64,000 nt of DNA from Asanoa hainanensis (GTDB taxonomy: Bacteria; Actinomycetota; Actinomycetes; Mycobacteriales; Micromonosporaceae): contig NZ_FZPH01000006.1 of the NCBI RefSeq assembly GCF_900188485.1, positions 216,618 to 280,617 on the forward strand, written 5' to 3'. This document shows, one piece after another, positions 19,991-28,268 of the stretch (position 1 is its first letter; the number at the start of each line of letters is the position of its first letter). Under the pieces are notes generated by a model that made no database searches, was not told the DNA's origin, and saw only the letters and a list, made by a program, of their open reading frames with translations. Both the position numbers and the translations under genes were made by a program.

Positions 19991-20033
19991 GTAAGGTTAC
20001 TCCGCAGTAGGTTACTTACTTTGAAGGGGTTAC
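19991..20033. promoter_or_regulatory. GGTTAC repeats in the TetR/SCP2 divergent promoter
   Basis: GGTTAC occurs at 19995-20000, 20010-20015 and 20028-20033, spaced 15 and 18 bases. Between the first two lies the small dyad TACT-CCGC-AGTA. The whole stretch fills the 61-base gap between the divergent starts, so it must overlap the promoters. Likely TetR operator. Confidence 0.5.
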
Positions 20034-20039
20034 GCCGCG

Positions 20040-20492
20040 ATGTCTGACTTTGATCCGGCCCAGTTCGCCTCGGTCGGCCCCAAGGAGTTCGCGCAGCTGG
20101 TCAAGTCCACCCCCGACGCGAAGATCGCCGAGATCATGTCGAGCGACGCCCGGGGCAAGGTGCTCGACCAGGTCTTCGAGCGGTTCCCGGCGCTGTTCCG
20201 CGCCGACCGCGCCGGCTCGACCAACGCGGTGATCCACTGGACGATCACGGGCCGTCCCGACGGTGGCGACGACACCTACGAGGTCGTCATCGAAGACGGC
20301 GCCTGCACCGTGTCCTCCTCGGCGGAGCGCGACCCCCGCCTGGCGCTGACCATGGGTCCGGTCGACTTTCTGAAGATCGTTTCTGGCAGCGGCAACCCGG
20401 TGATGATGTTCATGACCGGCAAGCTCAAGGCCAAGGGTGACCTGGGCCTGGCCGCCAACATCGCCAACCTTTTTGACATCCCCAAGGCCTGA
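20040..20492 (+). CDS. SCP2 sterol-binding domain protein
   Basis: 150 residues. The SCP2 fold is seen from about 35 to the end: TNAVIHWTITG, DGACTVSSS, RLALTMGPVDFLKIVSGSGNPVMMFMTGKLKAKGD (conserved core). It binds hydrophobic acyl or sterol-like ligands, often as a carrier for enzymes. AAGGGG is upstream. Nine bases separate it from the acyl-CoA dehydrogenase gene, consistent with a lipid-degradation operon. Confidence 0.9.
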   Translation: MSDFDPAQFASVGPKEFAQLVKSTPDAKIAEIMSSDARGKVLDQVFERFPALFRADRAGSTNAVIHWTITGRPDGGDDTYEVVIEDGACTVSSSAERDPRLALTMGPVDFLKIVSGSGNPVMMFMTGKLKAKGDLGLAANIANLFDIPKA

Positions 20493-20500
20493 GGCCTTTC

Positions 20501-21715
20501 GTGGCTGAGTTCTCGCTTGATCTGAACGAGGAACAGCGCGATCTACGCGACTGGGTGCACGGCTTCGCCGCCGACGTCGTGCGCCCGGCCGCCGCCGAAT
20601 GGGACGCCCGCGAAGAGGCTCCCTGGCCGGTGATCCAGGAGGCGGCCAAGGTCGGCCTCTACGGTTTCGAGTTTCTGGCCAACACCTGGGCCGACCCGAC
20701 GGGGCTGTCGCTGCCTATCGCTAGCGAAGAGCTCTTCTGGGGCGACGCCGGGATCGGGCTGGCCATCATGGGCACGTCGTTGGCTGTCGCGGCGATATAT
20801 GGTTCGGGTACGCCGGACCAGCTCGTCGAGTGGGTGCCGCAGTGTTTCGGGTCGGTCTCCTCGCCGGCGGTGGCGGCGTTCTGTTCTACGGAGCCGGATG
20901 CTGGCTCTGATGTCGGGGCTATGCGTACGCGGGCTGTTTTTGATGCCGCCTCGGACGAGTGGGTCCTTTCTGGACAGAAGGCCTATGCCACCAATGGCGG
21001 GATCGCTGGTGTGCATGTCGTGACCGCCTCGGTGGATCCCGCTCTGGGGTCCCGTGGGCAGGCGGCGTTCGTGGTGCCGCCGGGGACGCCTGGGCTGGCT
21101 TCGTCGCGGAAGCTTTCCAAGTTGGGGCTGCGGGCTTCGCACACGGCTGACGTGTTTCTTGATGATGTGCGGGTGCCGGGGTCGTGTCTGCTCGGCGGGC
21201 GTGATGCGTTGGAGGCCCGGCTGTCTCGGGCCCGGTCGGGGCAACGGTCTTCTTCTTCGGCGGCCATGCGAACGTTCGAGACCACTCGGCCGACGGTGGG
21301 CGCGCAGGCGCTGGGTGTGGCTCGGGCCGCCTACGAGTACGCGCTTTCGTACGCCAAGGAGCGGGTGCAGTTCGGTCGGCCGATCATCGAGAACCAGGCG
21401 GTGGCGTTCGCGCTGGCCGACATGCGCACCGACATCGACGCCGCGCGGCTGCTGGTCTGGCGGGCCGCGTGGATGGGGCGCAACAACCGGCCGTTCACGG
21501 CGGGCGAGGGTTCGATGTCCAAGCTGCGGGCCGGTGAGGTCGCGGTGTCCGTGACCGAGCGGGCCGTCCAGATCCTCGGCGGCGCCGGCTATCTGCGGGA
21601 CCACCCGGTCGAGCGCTGGTACCGGGACGCCAAGATCTACACCATCTTCGAGGGCACCTCCGAGATCCAGCGGTTGGTGGTCTCCCGAGCGATCTCGGGC
21701 CACCAGATCCGGTGA
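20501..21715 (+). CDS. acyl-CoA dehydrogenase
   Basis: 404 residues, FAD-dependent. Motifs: FCSTEPDAGSDVGAMRT in the beta domain, ETTRPTVGAQALGVARAAYEYALSYAKERVQFG (split over helix bundle), and FEGTSEIQRL with the usual region of the catalytic Glu. The internal sequence ALEARLSRARSGQRSSSSAA is a linker seen in one subfamily. GTG start; its stop overlaps the acyl-CoA synthetase start (GTGA). Codons between about 20780 and 21300 use more T-ending and lower-GC triplets than neighbouring genes. Confidence 0.93.
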   Translation: MAEFSLDLNEEQRDLRDWVHGFAADVVRPAAAEWDAREEAPWPVIQEAAKVGLYGFEFLANTWADPTGLSLPIASEELFWGDAGIGLAIMGTSLAVAAIYGSGTPDQLVEWVPQCFGSVSSPAVAAFCSTEPDAGSDVGAMRTRAVFDAASDEWVLSGQKAYATNGGIAGVHVVTASVDPALGSRGQAAFVVPPGTPGLASSRKLSKLGLRASHTADVFLDDVRVPGSCLLGGRDALEARLSRARSGQRSSSSAAMRTFETTRPTVGAQALGVARAAYEYALSYAKERVQFGRPIIENQAVAFALADMRTDIDAARLLVWRAAWMGRNNRPFTAGEGSMSKLRAGEVAVSVTERAVQILGGAGYLRDHPVERWYRDAKIYTIFEGTSEIQRLVVSRAISGHQIR

Positions 21716-23211
21716 CCGCGGCCCACGCCGTCCTTACCCTCGCGCGGCGTGGGCTCCTCAACCCGGGCTCGCCCCTTCGGGTCGCTCGCCAGATCTCTGT
21801 GTTGCGCCACTGGGGGTACGGCCTCGGCGGCTCGCTGCTGTCGGCGGCCGCGCGGTCGCCTTCGCGGGTCGCGCTGATCGATTCCTCGGGGTCTCTCAGT
21901 TACGCGGCGTTGAGCTCTTCGGCTTTGGCGATGGCTGGTGCGCTGCGGTCGTCGCAGGGCATGGGGCCGGGCGACCGGGTCGGGGTGTTGTTCGACAACG
22001 GCCGCGACTTCGTGGTGTCGGTGGCGGCGCTGTCGTTGCTCGGCGCGGACGCGGTGCTGATCAATACTGGGTTCTCGCCGACGCAGGTGGCCGCCGTGGT
22101 TCGGGATCACGGGCTGCGACTCGTACTGGATGCGCCGTCTTTGCCGCTGCTGCCTTTGCCTTTGTCTTTGCCCTTGTTGCCGCCTGGGCGGCCCGGGCGG
22201 ACGGTGGTGTTGACGTCCGGCACGACCGGGACGCCGAAGGGTGCGCGGCGGCCGCATCCTGGTGGACCTGGTCCGCTGGCGGCCATCCTCGACCGGATCC
22301 CGGTGCGGGCCGGCTCGCGGATGTTCATCGCGGCGCCGCTGTTCCACACCTGGGGCTATGCGTCCCTGCAGCTCGCGATCGGGCTGCGGGCGACGGTCGT
22401 GCTGTCGCCGCGGTTCTCGCCGGCCTCCGCCGCGTCGCTCGTGCGTTCGCATGGTTGTTCGTCGGTTTTCGCGGTGCCGGTGATGCTCTCGCGCCTACTC
22501 GAGGCCGGGTGTGCGCTGCCCGGGGTCCGGGTGGTGGCGGTGAGCGGGTCGGCGTTGCCGGGAGACCTGGCGACGCGGTTCATGTCGGTCCACGGCAAGG
22601 TGCTCTACAACTTGTACGGGTCGACCGAGGTGTCATGGGCATCGGTGGCCACGCCGGCCGAACTTCTTCGATCGCCCGGCACGGCGGGCCGCCCACCGCG
22701 CGGGACGCGCCTGATGGTGCTGTCCCCGTCGGGCTCCCCGGTGCCGCCGGGCATCGTCGGCCGAATCTTCGTAGGCAACTCGATGCTGTTCGAGGGCTAT
22801 ACCGGGGGCGACCTCCCTGCGCCGGCAGCGGTCGACGGGCTGCTAGCCACCGGTGATCTCGGGAGGTTGGACGACTCGGGGCTGCTGACGGTCGTGGGGC
22901 GAGCGGACGACATGGTCATCTCCGGCGGCGAGAACGTGTTCCCGTCAGCGGTCGAAGACCTGTTGGCGAGGCTGGACGGGGTGCGCGAGGCCGCGGTGGT
23001 CGGCGTCCCGGACCCCGAGTTCGGCGAGCGACTGGCAGCGTTCGTGGTGCGCTCACCTGGTGCGACGCTGTCGGCCAACGACGTACGCGATCATGTGCGG
23101 CGCCTGGGTGCGAGATTCGCAGTGCCACGCGACGTCCATTTCGTGCCGTCCCTGCCCCGAACGACCACAGGAAAGATCATCAAGCGGTCGCTGGGCGAAC
23201 TCGACCGGTAG
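21712..23211 (+). CDS. acyl-CoA synthetase (AMP-dependent ligase, FadD-like)
   Basis: 499 residues. ANL-superfamily motifs are complete: VLTSGTTGTPKGARR (P-loop), LYGSTEVSW, LATGDLGRLDDSG, DDMVISGGENVFP and the C-terminal catalytic Lys in TTTGKIIKR. It activates a carboxylic acid to acyl-CoA for the dehydrogenase encoded upstream. Just before the P-loop lies a Leu/Pro-only run coded by short CTTTGC-type repeats (about 22138-22190). The start overlaps the preceding stop. Confidence 0.93.
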   Translation: MTAAHAVLTLARRGLLNPGSPLRVARQISVLRHWGYGLGGSLLSAAARSPSRVALIDSSGSLSYAALSSSALAMAGALRSSQGMGPGDRVGVLFDNGRDFVVSVAALSLLGADAVLINTGFSPTQVAAVVRDHGLRLVLDAPSLPLLPLPLSLPLLPPGRPGRTVVLTSGTTGTPKGARRPHPGGPGPLAAILDRIPVRAGSRMFIAAPLFHTWGYASLQLAIGLRATVVLSPRFSPASAASLVRSHGCSSVFAVPVMLSRLLEAGCALPGVRVVAVSGSALPGDLATRFMSVHGKVLYNLYGSTEVSWASVATPAELLRSPGTAGRPPRGTRLMVLSPSGSPVPPGIVGRIFVGNSMLFEGYTGGDLPAPAAVDGLLATGDLGRLDDSGLLTVVGRADDMVISGGENVFPSAVEDLLARLDGVREAAVVGVPDPEFGERLAAFVVRSPGATLSANDVRDHVRRLGARFAVPRDVHFVPSLPRTTTGKIIKRSLGELDR

Positions 23212-23342
23212 CGCTGTCTGCTTACGTTGAACTACTCTGGGTAGTCATCCCGGCGCCTCCGTGCCTCCTGGTGACGCGACAAGTGCCACAGTCCGCGCAT
23301 AACGGGTGGACGATCGTCGCCGAGAGTAGTCACTATCGGTGC

Positions 23343-24457
23343 ATGCTCGATGGCCGAATGCCCAGCGGCGGAGCCGGCGACCACACCGGCCCCTTGGGCC
23401 GCATCCTGCACTTCGACGACATGGACGTGCCGTCCGACGTCGTCGACGCCTTGGCGCTGTCCAGCTTCGTCTCCGGCGACCAGCCCTGGGCGCGGACCAA
23501 GCGCCTCGACCGCGTACGCGCCGAGGCGACGCTGCTCCCCGCCAACGCGCAGCTGGCCCGGGTAGCGGTCGACGAGGGCCGCGACGCCCGGCTGGCGACC
23601 GGCGACGGCTGGACGGTCCGGGCGGTCCGCTGGCGCACCGGTGGCGCGTCCATCACGGTCACCGCGGTCTCCGAGGAACTGGCGGAGTCGATCCTCGCCG
23701 AGTGCACCGCGGGCGCGACCGAACCCCCGATGGTCGACACCCGCGAGGTCGAGATCGGCTTCTGGCACCAGTCACAGATGGGCCCGACCCGTACCGCCCG
23801 CAACGTGGCCTGCGACGAATGGCCCTCGATCCGCGAGAACTACGAGACGACCGCCGGCGAGGCGATCGACCGCCTGGCCGAGGTCACCCCCGAGACCGTC
23901 AACGGCCGGCTGCTGATCATGCACGGCAGCCCCGGCACCGGCAAGACCACTGCCCTGCGCGCACTGGCCCGCGCCTGGCGCGACTGGTGCCAGGTTGACG
24001 TCGTGATCGACCCGCAGCAGCTGTTCACCGACCCCGGCTACCTGGCGAAGGTGGCAGCCGGCGGCCCAACCGACAGCCGCCGCTGGCGGCTGCTGCTGCT
24101 GGAGGACAGCGACGACCTGATCCGCGCCGACGGCCTCACCGCCAACACCCAACAGCTGTCGCGCCTGCTGAACCTCACCGACGGCCTACTCGGCCAGGGC
24201 GGCAACGTGATCGTCGCGGTGACCACCAACGAGAAGATCGGCCGCCTCCACCCCGCGGTGCTGCGCCCGGGCCGCTGCGCTGCATGGCCCAGATCGAGGT
24301 CGGCCCCCTGCCGTACGAACAGGCCACCGCCTGGCTGGGCTCCTCGGTAGGCGTCGGCGCCTACGGCGCGACCCTGGCCGAACTGCTGGCCCTACGCGAC
24401 GGCCGCCCCTCAGTCGCAACGCCACCATCGTCGGTCACGAGCGGCTTCTACCTCTAA
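23343..24457 (+). pseudogene. DUF5925/AAA ATPase-like gene with 5-bp duplication frameshift
   Basis: The N-terminal part (HTGPLGRILHFDDMDVPSDV) and ATPase part match the actinobacterial DUF5925-AAA proteins. Walker A is MHGSPGTGKTT, Walker B LLLLEDSDDL, sensor VTTNEKIG. After LRPGRC the frame is lost: CGCTG is repeated at 24273-24277 and 24278-24282, adding five bases. Removing one copy restores MAQIEVGPLPYEQATAW and an open frame to TAA at 24455-24457. In the present sequence the product stops at 24350 with an unrelated tail. ATG 23343 is preferred; GTG 23271 is also open. It could be a real pseudogene, a reversible slip, or a sequencing error. Confidence 0.72.
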
Positions 24458-25138
24458 CAGACCCGTCACCACCGGCGCCCGCACCAGAGCCGAACAGCGA
24501 ACCGCTCAGCCGCTGCGTCAGCCCAGGCAGGCCCGAACAACGTCCATGCCACCCAACGCTGCACCACGATTGGCAGTCAAGACCGCCGCGTCAGCAACTG
24601 GCAGGCTCGACTGACGTCAATGCCCACCCCGCACCGTCTCCATCGGCGTCCGCACAACCCCGGAGCAGCGAACCGCTGAGCAGCTGCCGCGTCAGCCCAC
24701 GCGGGCGCGAACAACGTCCATGCCACCCAACGCCGCACGACGATCGGCATTCGAGGCCGCCGCGTCAGCAACTGGCGAGCTCGACTGACGCCGATCCCCC
24801 CGGCACCGCACGACGATCGACACGTCAGACCACTGCATCAGCCACAGGCAGACCCAGCCGACGCCGAAACCCACCCTGCACCGCACCACGATCGACAGCT
24901 CGGCCGTCGTGATCCGGGCCGCGAGGACGGTGTCGTCGCCGACAAACCGCGCCGCTCGCCACCGTCAACGCCAGCGCGGCCGCCAGACCACCGCGTCAAG
25001 CACAGGCGGACCCGAACAACCCATCCCGCCCAACCCCGCACGACGACCGACGCTAAGACCACCGTCTCAGCCTGAGACTGCCACCGACTGCGCCCCGATC
25101 CCCGTACGTCGGGACAAGCCGGCGGCGATGCCGTCGGG
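24458..25138. repeat. C-rich degenerate tandem repeats, no gene
   Basis: 681 bases without a credible gene. A unit beginning GAACAACGTCCATGCCACCC starts at 24535 and 24709 (174 bases apart) with strong similarity over the whole unit, including CCGCGTCAGCAACTGGC. More decayed copies start near 24851 and at 25014. The plus strand is rich in C and A; for example 24541-24600 has 24 C and 14 G. It follows the frameshifted ATPase gene and precedes the convergent Nudix gene. Confidence 0.7.
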
Positions 25139-25696
25139 TCAGTCCGTCAGACCTAGCTTGCGCAGGAACCGACCGAAATGCGGATCGAATCGGTTGGGGT
25201 CGGCGTCGCGTAGCTCTTGCGCGGACCACCACCGCGTCCCGGTGAACTCTCGATCGTCCGCGACGAGTCGGTGCTTCTTGTCGACGTCGACCGGATACCA
25301 CAGGCTCACGTCGGTATGCCCCCGATCGATCCCGACCGTCGTGGTGACGGTGATGAAGAGCGGTTCGCCCACCACCACCTCGAGCCCGAGCTCCTCGAAC
25401 CCCTCCCGGCGCGCTGTCTCGGCCGGGTCTTCGCCGGGTTCGACGTGCCCGCCCGGCGGCAGCCATAGCCCGGCGTTGACGTGGTCGACCAGGAGCACGC
25501 TGCCGTCGCTCCGATCGACCGGCACGACATACGAAACCAGATGCCGCGGCGGCGTATCCGGCTTGATGCGCCGATAGACATCGCTGGTGCCGGCCAGCCA
25601 CGCGAGCGTGTCGGCCCGGTGCTCGGCCTCGACCGCGTCAGCCGTGGTCATTCCCTCAACAAGATCTAAAACGCGAAGCGCACTCATCGTCGCCAT
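25139..25696 (-). CDS. Nudix hydrolase
   Basis: 185 residues. The Nudix box runs from GGHVEPGEDPAETARRE to EELGL; the residue after RE is Gly rather than a bulky hydrophobic one, otherwise the box is complete. An N-terminal helical extension of about 50 residues precedes it. It hydrolyses a nucleoside diphosphate linked to some moiety; the substrate is not predictable. ATG 25687 is an alternative start. Only 15 bases separate its start from the divergent YrdB-like gene. Confidence 0.88.
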   Translation of the reverse strand: MATMSALRVLDLVEGMTTADAVEAEHRADTLAWLAGTSDVYRRIKPDTPPRHLVSYVVPVDRSDGSVLLVDHVNAGLWLPPGGHVEPGEDPAETARREGFEELGLEVVVGEPLFITVTTTVGIDRGHTDVSLWYPVDVDKKHRLVADDREFTGTRWWSAQELRDADPNRFDPHFGRFLRKLGLTD

Positions 25697-25711
25697 TATC
25701 GTGGAGCGACC

Positions 25712-26074
25712 ATGAAGGCCACCGCCCTGCTCCTCCGTTTCCTGCTCGAACTGGCCGCCCTGGCCGCGATCGGCTACGGCGGCTGGAGCATCGCGGACCC
25801 GATCTGGGCCCGTGCACTACTGGCCGCCGCACTCGTGGCAACGGCCGTCGCAGTCTGGTCGCGCTGGGTGGCTCCACGCGCCGCCCACAAGCTTCCCGAT
25901 CCCCAACGCCTCCTTCCTAAATGGCTCGTCTTCGGCGGCGCCAGCGCCGCGCTGGTGGCGACAGGTCACTGGCTGCTCGGCGTCATCCTCGCGGTGCTCG
26001 CCGCCGCCGACCGGCTGGCGTTGTGGCGCCTCGGCGCGGACACCGGCGGCGAATCCCTGACTCCGCGGGCTTAG
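25712..26074 (+). CDS. YrdB-family (DUF2568) membrane protein
   Basis: 120 residues with about four hydrophobic helices (LLRFLLELAALAAIGYGGW; ARALLAAALVATAVAVW; WLVFGGASAALVATGHW; LLGVILAVLAAADRLALW). The pattern RFLLELAALAA plus VAP and the closing VFGGA segment fit the DUF2568 family of unknown function. GGAG lies seven bases before the ATG. Its 3' end is six bases from the convergent SRPBCC gene. Confidence 0.8.
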   Translation: MKATALLLRFLLELAALAAIGYGGWSIADPIWARALLAAALVATAVAVWSRWVAPRAAHKLPDPQRLLPKWLVFGGASAALVATGHWLLGVILAVLAAADRLALWRLGADTGGESLTPRA

Positions 26075-26080
26075 CGCCCC

Positions 26081-26614
26081 TCACCGTTCTTCGACATCGA
26101 GCTTGGTGGCGTAGGCGTCACGAAGGCTCTCCCAGCCGTACGCCCGCGCCGCGTCGCCACGGATGGGGCCGATCGGGTTCTCCCCCATCAGGTGGTCGGC
26201 GACATCCAGGCAGATGTGCCAACCGGCGGCCACCTGGGCGATCCACGACGGGTCTGCCAGGGTGTGGTGAAGCGTGAGCCGGGAGCCGTCGCCGGTCGGC
26301 GCCAAATCCCATCGCAGGACATCGGCACCCCAGGTGTAGGTCAGCGACCGTTCCGGATCGACCTCGGTCACCTCGACGGCGATGTCGCTGCGCTCGTCGC
26401 CGTCGATCATCGTCAGCGTGGCCGGGCCAAGCGTGGCCAGGTCACGGTCGGCCGTGTACGGCGCCCACTCGCCGAGGTCCGCGGGTGCCGTCAGGGCGCG
26501 CCACACCCGTGCGGGCGGGTGGGGGAAGGCGCGCACGAAGACGAGCGTCCAGCGACCGTCGATCGCCTGCTCGGCGCGCACGTCTGCCAGCGGGCCGGGT
26601 TCGTACGTTTCCAT
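26081..26614 (-). CDS. SRPBCC (START/AHSA1-like) domain protein
   Basis: 177 residues from the ATG that shares one base with the upstream ArsR stop (TGATG). Core motif RAFPHPPARVWRALTAPADLGEWAPY, then VDPERSLTYTW and LTLHHTLADP, typical of AHSA1/polyketide-cyclase-like folds that bind hydrophobic ligands. ArsR-SRPBCC pairs are common; the SRPBCC protein may bind or modify the ligand sensed by the pathway. Function not defined. Confidence 0.88.
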   Translation of the reverse strand: METYEPGPLADVRAEQAIDGRWTLVFVRAFPHPPARVWRALTAPADLGEWAPYTADRDLATLGPATLTMIDGDERSDIAVEVTEVDPERSLTYTWGADVLRWDLAPTGDGSRLTLHHTLADPSWIAQVAAGWHICLDVADHLMGENPIGPIRGDAARAYGWESLRDAYATKLDVEER

Positions 26615-26925
26615 CACCGCTCCATCGTGTCGAGGTGTCGTGCCAGCTTGTCGAAGTGCTTCGTCCACAGCAGACGGTAAGGCGCGAGCCACTCGTCCAA
26701 GACCGCGAACTGCGCCGGCTCGACGTGGTAAATACGTTGCTGCGCCGCGACCCGAGACGAGACGAACCCGGCCTCGCGGAGCACCTTGAGATGCTTGGAC
26801 ACCGTCGGTTGGCTGATCGTCAGGGCGGCGACGAGCTCGCCGACGCTGCGATCGGCGTCGCGTAGCTCATCGAGGATGCGTCGGCGAGCAGGCTCGGCCA
26901 GAACGGCAAAGGCGTCAACGGGCAC
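26614..26925 (-). CDS. ArsR-family transcriptional regulator
   Basis: 103 residues, GTG start with AGGCGG nearby. Winged-helix pattern: FAVLAEPARRRILDELRD, then SVGELVAALTISQPTVSKHLKVLREAGFV and RIYHVEP in the wing. No Cys metal-site motif, so a non-metal ligand is likely. Coupled to the SRPBCC gene. CATATT repeats just upstream on the minus strand (around 26930-26955) may include its promoter. Confidence 0.9.
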   Translation of the reverse strand: MPVDAFAVLAEPARRRILDELRDADRSVGELVAALTISQPTVSKHLKVLREAGFVSSRVAAQQRIYHVEPAQFAVLDEWLAPYRLLWTKHFDKLARHLDTMER

Positions 26926-27239
26926 GCCGCCTAATATGGCCCCTTAGGAATATGTCTGTCAAGGCATACGCACAGCTCAAGAGTCACTACTGCAGTGCGC
27001 ACCGAGTCACCGCGTCCCCGCAGGGACAGGCATCTTCGTCGCCTGCCGACTGCGGGTTGGGCGAGCGCTGACGCTCGCCGGACAGTTGGCAGATACCGAG
27101 GCCGCGTGTGGTCATTCATGGATGGATGGTCGCGCGGGGGTGTGACAGAAATGGCGCCGATGCGTCGCCGCGACGAAGTTTTCCACAGGCTCGTTTTTGA
27201 CAACGACACCCGTCGTTCCGCGTGGTTAGAGTCATCGCC
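26926..27239. other. intergenic region between ArsR and SDR genes
   Basis: 314 bases between divergent genes. It contains a 7-bp hairpin, GCGAGCG 27061-27067 with CGCTCGC 27072-27078, a weaker 5-bp hairpin near 27014, a near-DnaA box TTTTCCACA at 27179-27187, and a -10-like TAGAGT at 27227-27232 seven bases before the SDR ATG. An open frame from 26995 shows no protein-like features. Confidence 0.45.
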
Positions 27240-27986
27240 ATGTCACGGGTGGTGGTAGTCAGCGGTGGGGGCACGGGCATCGGCCGAGCGGTCACGGTGT
27301 CCTGTGCGAAAGACGGCGACACGGTCGTCATCATCGGCCGACGGGCCGAAGTGCTTGCGGCGACGGCGACCGAGACCGGGGCGCATGCGATCGTCGCCGA
27401 CGTCGGCGAGATAGCCGACGCGGAGCGAGCGGCCGCCGAAATCGGCGAGCGCTTCGGCCAGATCGACGTGCTGGTCAACAACGCGGGCGGCAACGCGGTG
27501 CTGGCGTTGCCCGATCCTGGTCCCACGGTCGGCCCGGTCGCACGGGCATCAGCGGCATGGACGGCCAACCTACGCTCCAATGTGTTGACCGCCGTGCACT
27601 TGACCGAAGCCCTACGCGATCTATTGGCCGATGACGCACGGGTCGTGCTGCTCAGTTCGATCGCCGCCTTCCGCGGCTCGGGCTCCGGCTCATACGGCGG
27701 CAGCAAAGCGGCCCTGCACCCATACGCGATCGACCTGGCCGCGGCCCTCGGGCCGCGCGGCATCACGGTCAACGTGGTCGCGCCGGGCTACACGACCGAA
27801 ACGGAGTTCTTCGCCGACACGATGACCGCGCAACGCCACGAGACCCTGGTCGGCCAGGCCCTCAACAAGCGCGCCGGCCACGCCGACGACGTCGCCGCGA
27901 CGATCCGCTGGCTGACCTCGCCCGACGCCGGCCACGTCACCGCCCAGATCATCCAAGTCAACGGAGGCGCCCTACCGGGCCGCTGA
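27240..27986 (+). CDS. short-chain dehydrogenase/reductase
   Basis: 248 residues. Classical SDR: SGGGTGIGRAV cofactor loop, NNAGGN, catalytic Ser in VVLLSSIAAF and Tyr/Lys in SYGGSKAAL, and the C-terminal QIIQVNGGALPG. ATG 27240 gives the normal N-terminus MSRVVVVSGGG. No Shine-Dalgarno; TAGAGT seven bases upstream suggests a leaderless transcript. Substrate unknown. A C-rich repeat tract follows the gene. Confidence 0.9.
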   Translation: MSRVVVVSGGGTGIGRAVTVSCAKDGDTVVIIGRRAEVLAATATETGAHAIVADVGEIADAERAAAEIGERFGQIDVLVNNAGGNAVLALPDPGPTVGPVARASAAWTANLRSNVLTAVHLTEALRDLLADDARVVLLSSIAAFRGSGSGSYGGSKAALHPYAIDLAAALGPRGITVNVVAPGYTTETEFFADTMTAQRHETLVGQALNKRAGHADDVAATIRWLTSPDAGHVTAQIIQVNGGALPGR

Positions 27987-28060
27987 ACCGCGCCGCGAGT
28001 GGGACACCGCGGGAGCCGCAGCAGGCGCTACGCGGCGAATGACGGCCCGGCAACGCCGGG

Positions 28061-28258
28061 CCACCAGCCGACGAGCGGCAGCCGCCGTCGTCCAGTTCGC
28101 GCCCGTCACTGATCGCCCGGCCGCCAACCCACGAGCGGCAGGCCCGTCTTCTAGCTCGGCCCGGTCGGAGATCACCCGGCACCAACCCACGAGCGGCAAA
28201 CCCGCCGTCCAGCCCAGCCCCGTCGCCCATCGCCCGCCACATCGCTGCGTTGATCGAC
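28061..28258. repeat. three ~60-bp degenerate C-rich repeats
   Basis: ACGAGCGGCA occurs at 28071, 28131 and 28189, giving units of 60 and 58 bases that each continue into a C-rich ATCGCCCG/ATCACCCG-type end. They fill the gap between the SDR stop at 27986 and the convergent SDR-like gene. The plus strand is C-rich and poor in G, as after other plus-strand genes in this window. Confidence 0.65.
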
Positions 28259-28268
28259 CGGGCAGGCG

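Noticed and set aside
24458-25138. CRISPR array
   Set aside because: The repeats are long, diverged and contiguous, without uniform short repeats and unique spacers, and no cas genes are present.
26995-27258. 87-codon plus-strand frame before the SDR gene
   Set aside because: No Shine-Dalgarno, no recognisable features, and it overlaps the SDR start. Regarded as chance.
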